From Flavobacterium gillisiae (GTDB taxonomy: Bacteria > Bacteroidota > Bacteroidia > Flavobacteriales > Flavobacteriaceae), in NCBI RefSeq assembly GCF_900107635.1, contig NZ_FNRD01000006.1:62001-126000 (forward strand): 64,000 nucleotides of DNA, in the 5' to 3' direction. Position 1 is the stretch's first letter, and the number at the start of each line of letters is the position of its first letter. The notes beneath the pieces are model-generated. The model was not told the origin of the DNA. It worked only from the letters and a program-made list of their open reading frames with translations, and did not search any database. The position numbers were made by a program, and so were the translations under genes. This document shows, in pieces, positions 9,101 through 15,338 of this stretch.

Positions 9101-9530
9101 ATTTTGGCTCTAAGGCCAAAATTTCCCAAGCAATTCCACCACCCACAGAACCTCCGATGAGAGCGAATAAATTACCAATCTTTAAAACGCGAAGTCCTTC
9201 GATGAAAATTCTAGCAATATCTCTTGCGATAAAATCTCTGTAATTTTCGATAGTAGCCGAATTGAAACCATTACCTGGCACGTCAAATGAGACAATGGTA
9301 TATTTTCTAGTGTCAATGGTTTTATCTACTCCCACGATATCATTCCACCAGCCAGATTCACCAATTACTTGTGAATTTCCAGTCAAGGCATGATTAATTA
9401 AAATAATGGGGGCTGTATGCAATGGAGCGCCAAAAACCTGAAAACTTAAGTTTAGCGCAGCATAAAAAGCACCATTATACGTGGTGAAATTTTGTATGGT
9501 AATATGTGTTGGTTTATTTTCCAATTTCAA
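6138..9530 (-). CDS. thrA: Trifunctional fusion: MetX-like homoserine acyltransferase, aspartokinase, homoserine dehydrogenase
   Basis: An 1130-residue cytosolic protein with three enzyme parts. Residues 1-325 are a MetX-type alpha/beta hydrolase fold: INHALTGNSQV, the nucleophile elbow IGGSVGGGIAWE (Ser128), and a C-terminal SQHGHDAFLMEYEQL with the catalytic His. Residues 328-770 are an aspartokinase with ACT domains, starting MKIVKFGGKSLANG; GRNGSNYTAS is the phosphate/aspartate loop. Residues 775-1130 are homoserine dehydrogenase: the NAD(P) loop GHGLVGG at 781-787, SSNKVANT, and the catalytic segment TEPDPREDLCGNDVGRK. The fusion therefore covers aspartate phosphorylation, homoserine formation and homoserine acylation. 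A SAM-I riboswitch precedes it, so it should be repressed by S-adenosylmethionine. An odd point is Lys in place of the usual Thr in KFGGTS. Confidence 0.92.
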   Translation of the reverse strand: MKLENKPTHITIQNFTTYNGAFYAALNLSFQVFGAPLHTAPIILINHALTGNSQVIGESGWWNDIVGVDKTIDTRKYTIVSFDVPGNGFNSATIENYRDFIARDIARIFIEGLRVLKIGNLFALIGGSVGGGIAWEILALEPKLAQNFIPIATDWKATDWLIANCYLQEQILNNSKKPIEDARIHAMLCYRTPESFKEKFNRDINIQLETFQVESWLNYHGEKLEKRFQLSAYKMMNQLLKTIDITRNHETLESIISKVDANIYIVGINSDLFFTAKENRETYNEIKKFKNNVFYSEIDSQHGHDAFLMEYEQLDNLLEVVFKNKKQMKIVKFGGKSLANGKGIDTVLDIIEGKIKQQEKIAVVVSARGKATDELDDILTIAVKNGNYKPLLESFKTYQKDGFDKVDFSTEFEKLDKLFEGVSLIGDFSVKIQDQVLAHGEVLAAKLLVFLLNERGIPAKLADTRELIITDSNFGDAQPLDAVSKKNFIQIFKENKDVVLVITGFIGSNVKYETTTLGRNGSNYTASLVANYINAEELQNFTHVDGIYTANPELVLDAKKIESLSYNEANEIANFGANILHAKTIIPLLEKNIPLRILNTFNHENNGTLITSNSNASGIKTLSVLENVSLVNLEGRGLLGKTGVDARIFRVMGDNDISVSIISQGSSERGIGLVVAADKATKAMIELEKEFENDFYSKDVNKITVVDNVSVISIIGQDLSTFHKPYTALIKNKIVPILFNNTVTGKNVSLVVKKSELNKALNVIHGEIFGVAKKINIAIFGHGLVGGTLINQILESAAAIEKRKDIKLNVFAIANSKKVLLNKNGINANWKKELDTDGIGYTLNDIIGYATEHHLENLIAIDNTASATFVENYIPLVDSSFDLISSNKVANTLSYGFYKELRGVLEKNQKNYLYETNVGAGLPLIDTIKLLHLSGENITKIKGVFSGTLSYLFNHFSAKDVPFSEILKEAIDSGFTEPDPREDLCGNDVGRKLLILARELDLQNEFDEVAIQNLIPEHLREGSAADFLTKLEEFDPIYDKIKSEQKPNHVLRYIGELSGDLQHDKGILEVKLVSVPSDTALGGLKGSDSFFEIYTESYGDRPIVIQGAGAGSAVTARGVFGDILRLSDRG

Positions 9531-9605
9531 ATCTTTTATTGATTTTGATTTGTATTTGGAAATATTAGAAAGAAAAAACTAGGCAAATACTAGAGAAATT
9601 CTTGT

Positions 9606-9712
9606 TGTTATCTTTCCACTTTTAGGAGTGGTAGAATGCAGCACCTTCTTCGATTTCTCGAAGGGTTGCTAAGGCTTCATCGGGTCTAATCCCTCGTCCT
9701 TTCTTTATAACA
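9606..9712 (-). promoter_or_regulatory. SAM-I (S-box) riboswitch
   Basis: Read on the minus strand, the segment shows the S-box core in order: GAGGGA, GACCCGATGAAGCC, GCAACC, AAGGTGCTGCATTCTACC and GGAAAGATAAC. The outer P1 helix pairs TGTTAT (9707-9712) with ATAACA (9606-9611). S-box aptamers bind S-adenosylmethionine and switch off methionine genes. The aptamer ends 75 bases before the start of the MetX-AK-HSD gene. Only a weak hairpin with a T run (CTAG...CTAGTTTTTT, about 9570-9590) follows, so the switch may act on transcription or on translation. Confidence 0.92.
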
Positions 9713-9740
9713 TTTCAATACGTGTGTGAACTTATTACTG

Positions 9741-9771
9741 CAAATTAACTACATATTTTTATAACAACCAA
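9741..9771 (-). promoter_or_regulatory. Candidate promoter for the SAM-I leader
   Basis: On the minus strand TTAATTTG (9741-9748) resembles the Bacteroidota -7 box TAnnTTTG with one mismatch, and TTTG/TTG elements lie about 16-20 bases upstream near 9765-9771. It would start a transcript just before the riboswitch. This is a motif match only. Confidence 0.35.
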
Positions 9772-9889
9772 ACTTTAACCATTCTGATTATTAGCAAAAA
9801 ATATATTTAACAAAAAAACGCAAGACCTCGCTGAATCAAACAATTCAGAAATTCCTCACGTGTAAAAAGCTATGTTGAATAACTTTCAA

Positions 9890-10096
9890 TTAAATAAAAA
9901 GTGTGTCATTTTCTTTTGAATACATCAAAAGTTGTAATGAGTTGACTACATTTTTAGCATTTTTCCCTTTTGATATATTTATACCCAATCTTGGATTAAT
10001 TAGTTCATCAATTGTAATTACATTGTTGCTGTTTTTTTTACCTCTTAAGTTTCTAAGAAGTTCCAATGCCCTTGAAAATCTGTTTGGTGCGCTCAT
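9890..10096 (-). CDS. Small conserved-looking protein of unknown function (paralogue of the ORF at 12483-12680)
   Basis: A 68-residue, basic, soluble protein starting MSAPNRFSRALELLRNLR. It resembles the 65-residue product at 12483-12680 over the C-terminal two thirds: IDELINPRLG against IDLVHPRIQ, then a Lys-rich linker, then NSLQLLMYSKENDTLFI against NSLMVQMYSQENEVLFI, both ending exactly at LFI-stop. The shared pattern shows that both ORFs are real genes. No known domain is recognised. It lies downstream of two leader-ORF/terminator units and upstream of the SAM-I riboswitch, so its expression is probably tied to cysteine/methionine supply. Function unknown. Confidence 0.7.
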   Translation of the reverse strand: MSAPNRFSRALELLRNLRGKKNSNNVITIDELINPRLGINISKGKNAKNVVNSLQLLMYSKENDTLFI

Positions 10097-10158
10097 GATA
10101 TATATATTTAAGTTGTTTGTTTTCTATTATTATATTCTTATTGTTATTTTCTATTATA

Positions 10159-10194
10159 AAAAAAATCCTTTTGGAAAAATTACCAAAAGGATTT
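10159..10194 (-). terminator. Attenuator terminator A2
   Basis: A perfect 12-bp stem (10163-10174 with 10183-10194, loop of 8) is followed on the minus strand by a T run. It lies 28 bases after the stop of the leader ORF MFCAKFC. The CCTTTTGG in its first arm can pair with CCAAAAG just after the leader stop codon, giving an alternative antiterminator. Confidence 0.85.
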
Positions 10195-10221
10195 AAGCTA
10201 TAAAAACTTGTACTTTTGGAA

Positions 10222-10245
10222 TCAACAGAACTTTGCGCAAAACAT
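10222..10245 (-). CDS. Candidate cysteine leader peptide A2 (MFCAKFC)
   Basis: An 8-codon ORF, ATG to TGA, encoding MFCAKFC with two Cys in seven residues. It parallels MICAKAMMCVCFR at 12002-12043: both start M-x-CAK, and both stop codons are followed by nearly the same bases (GATTCCAAAAGTAC here, GATCCAAAGTAT there). These bases are complementary to the first arm of the next terminator. The likely role is a sensor: a ribosome stalled at Cys codons leaves the antiterminator free. This interpretation is inference from sequence arrangement. Confidence 0.6.
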   Translation of the reverse strand: MFCAKFC

Positions 10246-10320
10246 TGCGACAAGGATCTGAATCTTATTATTTAAAAATATCTTCATTTAATTTATTTAA
10301 CTTGAAAGTTACTATTTCTT

Positions 10321-10358
10321 TAAAAATAAGAGCCTCCCAATTATCTTGGGAGGCTCTT
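10321..10358 (-). terminator. Attenuator terminator A1
   Basis: A perfect 13-bp, GC-rich stem (10328-10340 with 10346-10358, loop of 5) with an AT-rich tail ending in several T on the minus strand. The GGGAGCTTG at the end of leader ORF A1 mimics the second arm and can pair with CAAGAGCCTCCC of the first arm, so an antiterminator is possible. Confidence 0.85.
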
Positions 10359-10390
10359 GCTATATTATATTTTTATATAATTTAATGCAA

Positions 10391-10450
10391 TTACAAGCTC
10401 CCGAATTTCTTCGATACGACTACAAATTGTTTACAAATATTTAAATTCAT
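10391..10450 (-). CDS. Candidate cysteine leader peptide A1 (MNLNIC...)
   Basis: A 19-residue ORF encoding MNLNICKQFVVVSKKFGSL. Its first six residues match MNLNVC of the leader at 12211-12261, and the DNA of the first 17 bases is nearly the same. The single Cys is codon 6; the last codons (GGG AGC TTG) overlap the antiterminator bases. A ribosome reaching the stop would cover them and favour terminator A1, while one stalled at Cys6 would not. It lies about 175 bp downstream of metY on the same strand. No strong ribosome binding site is visible. Function is inferred. Confidence 0.6.
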   Translation of the reverse strand: MNLNICKQFVVVSKKFGSL

Positions 10451-10625
10451 TTTTGGTATTTTTCTTGAACAAATATCTCACTTAATTCCACAAATTCCAA
10501 ATGATTCACAATGATTTAACGATAATTTCATGTAACTAATTAAAAAAATGGTCAATATTAACATTTGATACCATTTACAACCAAAAACCATCTTTAGAAT
10601 TAAAAAAACTTTAAAAGTGATCTAA

Positions 10626-11900
10626 TTACAATAAATCAAAAACAGCTTTTAGATCCGCTTTTAAATCTTCAATATCCTCTAATCCGACAGAAAGACGAAT
10701 CAAATCTTTAGAAACTCCAGAAGTTAATTGTTGCTCTTCTGACAATTGTTGATGCGTTGTACTTGATGGATGAATAATTAAGGATTTTGTATCACCAATA
10801 TTTGCTAAAAGCGAAAACAATTTTGTGTCATCCGCTACTTTTTTAGCAGCATCAAAACCACCTTTTAAACCAAAGGTCACTAATCCGTTTTGTCCTTTTG
10901 GTAAATACTCTTGTGCTAAATCATAATATTTGCTTGATTTCAATCCTGGATAATTTACCCAAGCTACTTGCTCTTGCAACTCTAACCATTGTGCTAAAGC
11001 TAATCCGTTTTCACTGTGTTTTTTCACACGAATGGATAATGTCTCTAATCCTTGAATAATTTGAAAAGCATTGAAAGGACTCAAAGCCGCTCCATAATCA
11101 CGCAGTCCTTCAATTCTAACTTTTGCTATATAAGCAGCAGCTCCTAATGCATCATGATAAACTAAACCATGATAACCCGGATTAGGTTCTGTAAATTCAG
11201 GAAAACGACCACTACTCCAATCGAAAGTTCCAGCATCAATAATAGCACCACCTAATGAAGTTCCATTACCACAGATGTATTTAGTTAAAGAATGAATTAC
11301 AATATTCGCTCCATGTGCAATAGGGTTTAACAAAGCAGGTGAAGCGACCGTATTATCAACTACAAACGGCACTTTTAAAGCCTTAGCTACTGCTGCTATC
11401 GCTTTTAAGTCCAATACATCTAATTTAGGATTCCCTAAACTTTCTACAAAAATTACTTTGGTATTGTCATTGGCAGCTTTCGCAAAATTTTGTGCATCCG
11501 AAGGATCTACGAAAGTAGTTGTTATTCCTAATCTTGGTAAAGTAGCATTTAGTAAATTAAATGTTCCACCGTACAAACTACTTGAAGCTACAATATGATC
11601 TCCCGTTTTTAACATGGTCAATAAACCTGTTGCAATTGCTGCTGTTCCAGATGCGGTAACGACTGCCGCAATTCCTCCTTCAAGCGCTGCTAAGCGTTGT
11701 TCTAAAATATCGTTTGTTGGATTATTTAATCTTGTATAAATATAACCTGCTTCGGTTAATCCAAATAAATTAGCCGCATGCTCTGAATTATCAAACACAT
11801 AAGATGATGTTTGGTAAATAGGCACTGCTCTTGTCCCTGCGTGTTTTGTTACATCATGTCCGGCATGTAAGGCATTTGTTTCAAATTTTAATGTGCTCAT
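10626..11900 (-). CDS. metY: O-acetylhomoserine aminocarboxypropyltransferase/cysteine synthase (MetY)
   Basis: A 424-residue PLP enzyme of the Cys/Met family with the longer MetY architecture. Landmarks are METNALHAGHD-like start (FETNALHAGHDVTKHAGTRA), VPIYQTSSYVFDN, YTRLNNPTND, SLYGGTFNLL, the PLP Asp in FVVDNTVASP, and the Schiff-base Lys in IHSLTKYICGNGTSLGG. It forms homocysteine from O-acetylhomoserine and sulfide. It is the only gene of its transcript before the next leader array and is preceded by a 360-base leader with two cysteine-codon ORFs, each followed by a terminator. Expression therefore probably rises when cysteine is short. Confidence in the family is high. Confidence 0.95.
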   Translation of the reverse strand: MSTLKFETNALHAGHDVTKHAGTRAVPIYQTSSYVFDNSEHAANLFGLTEAGYIYTRLNNPTNDILEQRLAALEGGIAAVVTASGTAAIATGLLTMLKTGDHIVASSSLYGGTFNLLNATLPRLGITTTFVDPSDAQNFAKAANDNTKVIFVESLGNPKLDVLDLKAIAAVAKALKVPFVVDNTVASPALLNPIAHGANIVIHSLTKYICGNGTSLGGAIIDAGTFDWSSGRFPEFTEPNPGYHGLVYHDALGAAAYIAKVRIEGLRDYGAALSPFNAFQIIQGLETLSIRVKKHSENGLALAQWLELQEQVAWVNYPGLKSSKYYDLAQEYLPKGQNGLVTFGLKGGFDAAKKVADDTKLFSLLANIGDTKSLIIHPSSTTHQQLSEEQQLTSGVSKDLIRLSVGLEDIEDLKADLKAVFDLL

Positions 11901-11936
11901 AATTTTAGTTTTTTGATTTTATTCTTTTTTATTAAA

Positions 11937-11973
11937 TGAAAAACCCTTTCAGATAGGTATCCAAAAGGGTTTT
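11937..11973 (-). terminator. Attenuator terminator B2
   Basis: On the minus strand AAACCCTTT and AAAGGGTTT form a 9-bp stem (11941-11949 with 11964-11972), followed by T residues, 36 bases before metY. The first arm region CTTTTGGAT can instead pair with ATCCAAAG directly after the stop codon of leader B2. Confidence 0.8.
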
Positions 11974-12001
11974 AAGTTGTATTATAAACTTATACTTTGG
12001 A

Positions 12002-12043
12002 TCACCTGAAACAAACACACATCATGGCTTTTGCACAAATCAT
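12002..12043 (-). CDS. Candidate cysteine leader peptide B2 (MICAKAMMCVCFR)
   Basis: A 13-residue ORF with three Cys (codons 3, 9 and 11, all TGT) and three Met. It starts M-x-CAK like leader A2 (MFCAKFC), and the sequence after the stop is conserved between the two. It stands between terminators B1 and B2 upstream of metY. Stalling at the Cys codons would expose the post-stop ATCCAAAG and let it pair with the first arm of terminator B2. No clear Shine-Dalgarno sequence is seen, which is usual in this group. Role inferred. Confidence 0.65.
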   Translation of the reverse strand: MICAKAMMCVCFR

Positions 12044-12136
12044 AGACTTGACAATTGATGAGTTGATTTGTTTAAAATTTAGATTAACCATTTTGAATTG
12101 TTATTTATTATTTTAAAAATATCTTTGTTTAGTTTT

Positions 12137-12169
12137 CAAAAAAAAAGCTTCCCTTTTTGAGGAAAGCTT
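12137..12169 (-). terminator. Attenuator terminator B1
   Basis: A 9-10 bp stem on the minus strand (AAGCTTTCC with GGGAAGCTT, one G-U pair; arms 12161-12169 and 12145-12153) is followed by eight T. It lies about 40 bases after leader ORF B1. TATAGCA directly before the hairpin is shared with terminator A1. Confidence 0.85.
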
Positions 12170-12210
12170 ATGCTATATTTAAGATTTTAAATTGAAGCAA
12201 TAGACTACCC

Positions 12211-12261
12211 TCAGGAATTTTCCTGCATGGCTTTTGACTTATTACAAACATTTAAATTCAT
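12211..12261 (-). CDS. Candidate cysteine leader peptide B1 (MNLNVC...)
   Basis: A 16-residue ORF encoding MNLNVCNKSKAMQENS. It has an unusually strong ribosome binding site for this organism, AAGGAGG, six bases before the ATG (12267-12273), so translation is likely. The beginning matches leader A1 (MNLNIC). The Cys is codon 6. After it comes a small hairpin (CAGGA/TCCTG) and then GAGGGTAGT, which can pair imperfectly with the first arm of terminator B1. It is the first leader of the metY transcript. Function inferred from position and duplication. Confidence 0.65.
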   Translation of the reverse strand: MNLNVCNKSKAMQENS

Positions 12262-12482
12262 GATATCCTCCTTTTGTTGCAACAAATTTGCTCACAATAA
12301 TTTATATATCCTAATATATTTTAAAAAATAACAAATAAAAGCCTTTCTGTTAAAACACAACTAATCAATTATTTAAAAAAAAATCATAAAACTTAATGCT
12401 ATTTTTAATAATAGATTTATTTTAAATGATACAAAGTATTTTTGCTCATATTACATTTCTTTAATTTAGAATCGACTTTCAA

Positions 12483-12680
12483 TTATATGAACAACACTTC
12501 ATTTTCTTGAGAATACATTTGTACCATTAATGAATTTGAAGTCTTTTTTAACCCAAAAGAGTTGGTTCTTCTAACTTGAATCCTTGGGTGAACTAAATCA
12601 ATAATAGGCTCTCCCCTTTTTCCTTTTTGTAACTTGCTTTCAAAATTTAATGTTAACGAAGTTGTTTTTGATGTTTTCAT
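12483..12680 (-). CDS. Small protein of unknown function (paralogue of the ORF at 9890-10096)
   Basis: A 65-residue, strongly basic protein, MKTSKTTSLTLNFESKLQ at the start and MYSQENEVLFI at the end. It shares with the product at 9890-10096 the pattern ID-x-L/V-x-PR, a basic linker, NSL, MYS-x-EN-x-x-LFI and the exact C-terminus. The N-terminal 20 residues differ. No known domain, signal peptide or membrane segment is seen. It lies 222 bp upstream of the metY leader array on the same strand and could share a transcript with it. Function unknown. Confidence 0.7.
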   Translation of the reverse strand: MKTSKTTSLTLNFESKLQKGKRGEPIIDLVHPRIQVRRTNSFGLKKTSNSLMVQMYSQENEVLFI

Positions 12681-12868
12681 GATAATTATTTTTAGCAGTT
12701 TGTTTTTCCTCTCTCCTATTTAAGCTACTTAAATCCTTTAGCCTAAATCCTTCCATCCATTATAATCTACACTATTGCTAACACTACATAACCGCTAAAG
12801 ACAATGATAAAACACGTCTCTAGAAACGCTATAACAAATCTTTCATTAAGGTTACCTGATAAGTAATT

Positions 12869-13174
12869 TTACTTAAAGTAAGCTTTAACAATTTTCGTGT
12901 TAATTTTAACCACTCTTCGAATTTGTCGATCGCTCAATCGCTTATTGTTGTATGCTTTAACGAGTCGTTTCTTCAAAGCTTCCCATTTCTCTTTCATATA
13001 GGGATACAATGAAATGGATCGTTCATCTCCTTTTAATGCATTCAAATAATGCTTATTGTATTCTTTAACGTAATTATTATAATCATCCAGATATCTATCC
13101 CACTTTTCATTTCCGGTATTTTCTTTTCCTATAGCTCTTTTTTCAAGTACTAAAACCTTTTCAATTGCTCTCAT
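12869..13174 (-). CDS. Hypothetical 101-residue lysine-rich protein
   Basis: The frame is open from 13279, but the ATG at 13174 (MRAIEKVLVLEKRAIGKEN) is the more likely start because the upstream codons look like non-coding sequence. The product is soluble, predicted mostly helical and rich in Lys/Arg, with NEKWDRYLDDYNNYVKEYNK and a basic C-terminus RLSDRQIRRVVKINTKIV. No family is recognised. The coding look is moderate. Confidence 0.5.
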   Translation of the reverse strand: MRAIEKVLVLEKRAIGKENTGNEKWDRYLDDYNNYVKEYNKHYLNALKGDERSISLYPYMKEKWEALKKRLVKAYNNKRLSDRQIRRVVKINTKIVKAYFK

Positions 13175-14174
13175 AATAAAGTGTTTTTTGATTAATAAAT
13201 TATTCCTAACTCCTAGCTTACGTTTAGTATAGTTTGAGGTACCCCCCTCTTTTCCTGTTTTAAAAACCGGATAAAACATTTAATTTAAAAAAATATAAAG
13301 TCTTTCTATCTATAGCTTTAACAAATTTACCAACTAACATTAATGAACTAAAATATACTCGTTTAAAAACCACAATATCAGATACGTTACGTTTTTAACG
13401 AATGATAACTCAGAAAAAAGTCATAAAAATTCCTCTTTTCACATCAGTACTAAAACGATACTAAAATAGTTTTATGATTTCAATCATAAGTAAACAGTGT
13501 GTCATTAAATTATTAAGTAAAAAACAACTAACCAATAGCGCTTCATTAATAATTATACAAAGGAGCTTTTCATACGGCTCGACATTCTGTGAAAAATTCA
13601 TTACTATTGATGCGAAGAAAGTAAAAACACATATCATCCGGTTATTTGCCACACGCAAGGATTCGCGTAGTACGTAATGCGTATAAACTTTTATTTTTTT
13701 CTACAAAGCTTACACCTTTATAATTAAGGCTTTAGGCCAAGACTCTTTTTAGCATTAATCCAAGTTTTCTATTTCACAAAAAACATCTTTAAATTACCAA
13801 AACCAGCATGACTAGTAGCGGTTATAAATCTCTACCCACAGAGAAAACAGCCCCTTTTGGGAATACTGACACGACCAAAAAATTACTTTAATGTAGATAC
13901 TACTATTATCATTTTTAATATAATTATCGAAAATCAAACGGCTTGAACCAATTACAACTGCAGTTATTCTGCGTTTTTTTACTGTACTCCAAATAAATAG
14001 TCCTTCACAACACAATAGCAACAATTTGAATTTAGTTTTAAAAAAAAAAAGGCACCGCATTACTACACTACAAATAATTAAACAGAAGAAGTTCCTACTA
14101 ATTAAAAAACACTTATTTTTGAAATACGCAATTGATTTTTCAATGCACCACAAATCTCAAAACCTACACATAAA
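13175..14174. other. 1-kb stretch without a convincing gene
   Basis: Short ORFs of 60-113 codons exist on both strands, but none has a plausible start context, composition or recognisable similarity. A near-perfect palindrome TTATGATT-TC-AATCATAA lies at 13472-13489 and could be an operator. No tRNA-like or riboswitch-like structure is seen. The segment may hold the promoter of the PLP enzyme gene at its end, or decayed DNA. Confidence 0.5.
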
Positions 14175-15338
14175 ATGTTTCAAAACAATGCAATCGATTT
14201 TGACTTACTCAAAAAACGCGCCTATAATTTAAGATGGGCAACAGTTCCTGAAGGTGTTATTCCACTTACTGCTGCGGATCCCGATTTTAAAAGTGCCCCT
14301 GAAATTGCTGAAGCCGTCGCCAAGTTTGCAAAAGACCGCTATTTTTGCTACACGCCTCCCGAAGGACTTCCGGAGTTTAAAGAGAGTATAGCTACTTATT
14401 TTCAGCAACGACGAAATGTACCTGTGCAACCTGAATTTGCTTTTCCCGTGGATAGTGCTGCTTTTGGCATCTTTTTGACTTGCAAAGCTTTTTTAAACAT
14501 TGGCGACGAAGCCATTATTTTTGACCCCGTCGATTTTTTATTCCGATATTCTATTGAAAATGTGGGAGGAAAAGCGGTTTCGTTTGCAATTCCAGCAGGA
14601 ACTTCAAATGTTGATTTTGAGGAAATGGAAAAACTCATTACTAAACGCACCAAAATGATTTGCTTGTGTAATCCGCTAAATCCAACGGGGAAAGTATTTT
14701 CTAAAAGTGAACTTACAACTCTGGGAAAAATTGCCTGTAAACACAATTTGATTATTTTGTCTGACGAAATATGGAGTGATATTGTGTTTTTACCAGCTGT
14801 ATTTACCAGTATCGCTTCTATCAATGAAGAAATACGAAATCAAACCATTACCATTACTGGGTTTAGTAAATCCTATGGCCTTGCCGGTTTACGAATTGGT
14901 GCTGTAATTGCACACAATCAAAACCATTTCAAACTTTTAATGGACACTTCTTTGCATAATTCTACCGTACATGGCGCTACTGTTTTATCACAAGTGGCTG
15001 CCAGTGCTGCTTTGAACGAATGCGGGTATTATCTAGATAATTTTGTCACGCATCTCACAAAGGTTAGAAGCATAATAGTAGACGAATTGAATACTATCCC
15101 TGGTTTTAATTGCATTGCTCCTGATGGCTGCTATGTTGCTTTTACCAACATTACTGAAACCAAGAAAACAAGTCAAGAAATCTACGAACTCTTACTACAA
15201 GATGCAAAAGTAGCTGTTGTACCAGGATTAAAACAATGGTTTGGAGAAGGTGCCGAAGGTCATATTCGAATGAGTTTTGCCACCTCTGAAGAAGTGATTT
15301 ATGAAGCAATGAATAGAATTAAAACCGTTTTAATATGA
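14175..15338 (+). CDS. PatB/MalY-like class I/II PLP aminotransferase or C-S lyase
   Basis: A 387-residue fold-type I PLP enzyme. Landmarks are the PatB-like N-terminus RWATVPEGVIPLTAADPDF, YTPPEGLPEFKESIATYF, CNPLNPTGKVFS, the PLP Asp in ILSDEIWSDIVF, the Schiff-base Lys in TGFSKSYGLAGLRIG, and the carboxylate-binding Arg in HIRMSFA. Such proteins act as cystathionine beta-lyases/cysteine desulfhydrases (PatB, MalY) or as aminotransferases; the sequence alone does not decide. It is followed by the FAD-DsbA fusion with a 4-base overlap (ATGA), so the two are translationally coupled. Beta-lyase would complete a transsulfuration route beside metY, but this is inference. Confidence 0.8.
   Translation: MFQNNAIDFDLLKKRAYNLRWATVPEGVIPLTAADPDFKSAPEIAEAVAKFAKDRYFCYTPPEGLPEFKESIATYFQQRRNVPVQPEFAFPVDSAAFGIFLTCKAFLNIGDEAIIFDPVDFLFRYSIENVGGKAVSFAIPAGTSNVDFEEMEKLITKRTKMICLCNPLNPTGKVFSKSELTTLGKIACKHNLIILSDEIWSDIVFLPAVFTSIASINEEIRNQTITITGFSKSYGLAGLRIGAVIAHNQNHFKLLMDTSLHNSTVHGATVLSQVAASAALNECGYYLDNFVTHLTKVRSIIVDELNTIPGFNCIAPDGCYVAFTNITETKKTSQEIYELLLQDAKVAVVPGLKQWFGEGAEGHIRMSFATSEEVIYEAMNRIKTVLI

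Noticed and set aside
9780-9860. Possible terminator after the 68-residue ORF
   Set aside because: A CTGAAT/ATTCAG stem exists, but the T run is 14 bases further on, so it is not a convincing intrinsic terminator.
10053-10253. 66-codon ORF (MSQCFAQSS...) on the minus strand
   Set aside because: It runs through the M-x-CAK leader and terminator A2 in another frame, and its sequence is low-complexity downstream. The 7-residue leader frame is the one supported by comparison with the metY leader.
12681-12868. A third leader ORF upstream of the 65-residue ORF
   Set aside because: The few ATG-stop frames here contain no Cys codons and no terminator follows them.
13474-13677. 67-codon plus-strand ORF
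   Set aside because: No similarity recognised, no ribosome binding site, weak composition.
13812-14153. 113-codon minus-strand ORF
   Set aside because: Rich in Cys, Phe and Ile with no start context or domain; composition looks like translated AT-rich non-coding DNA.
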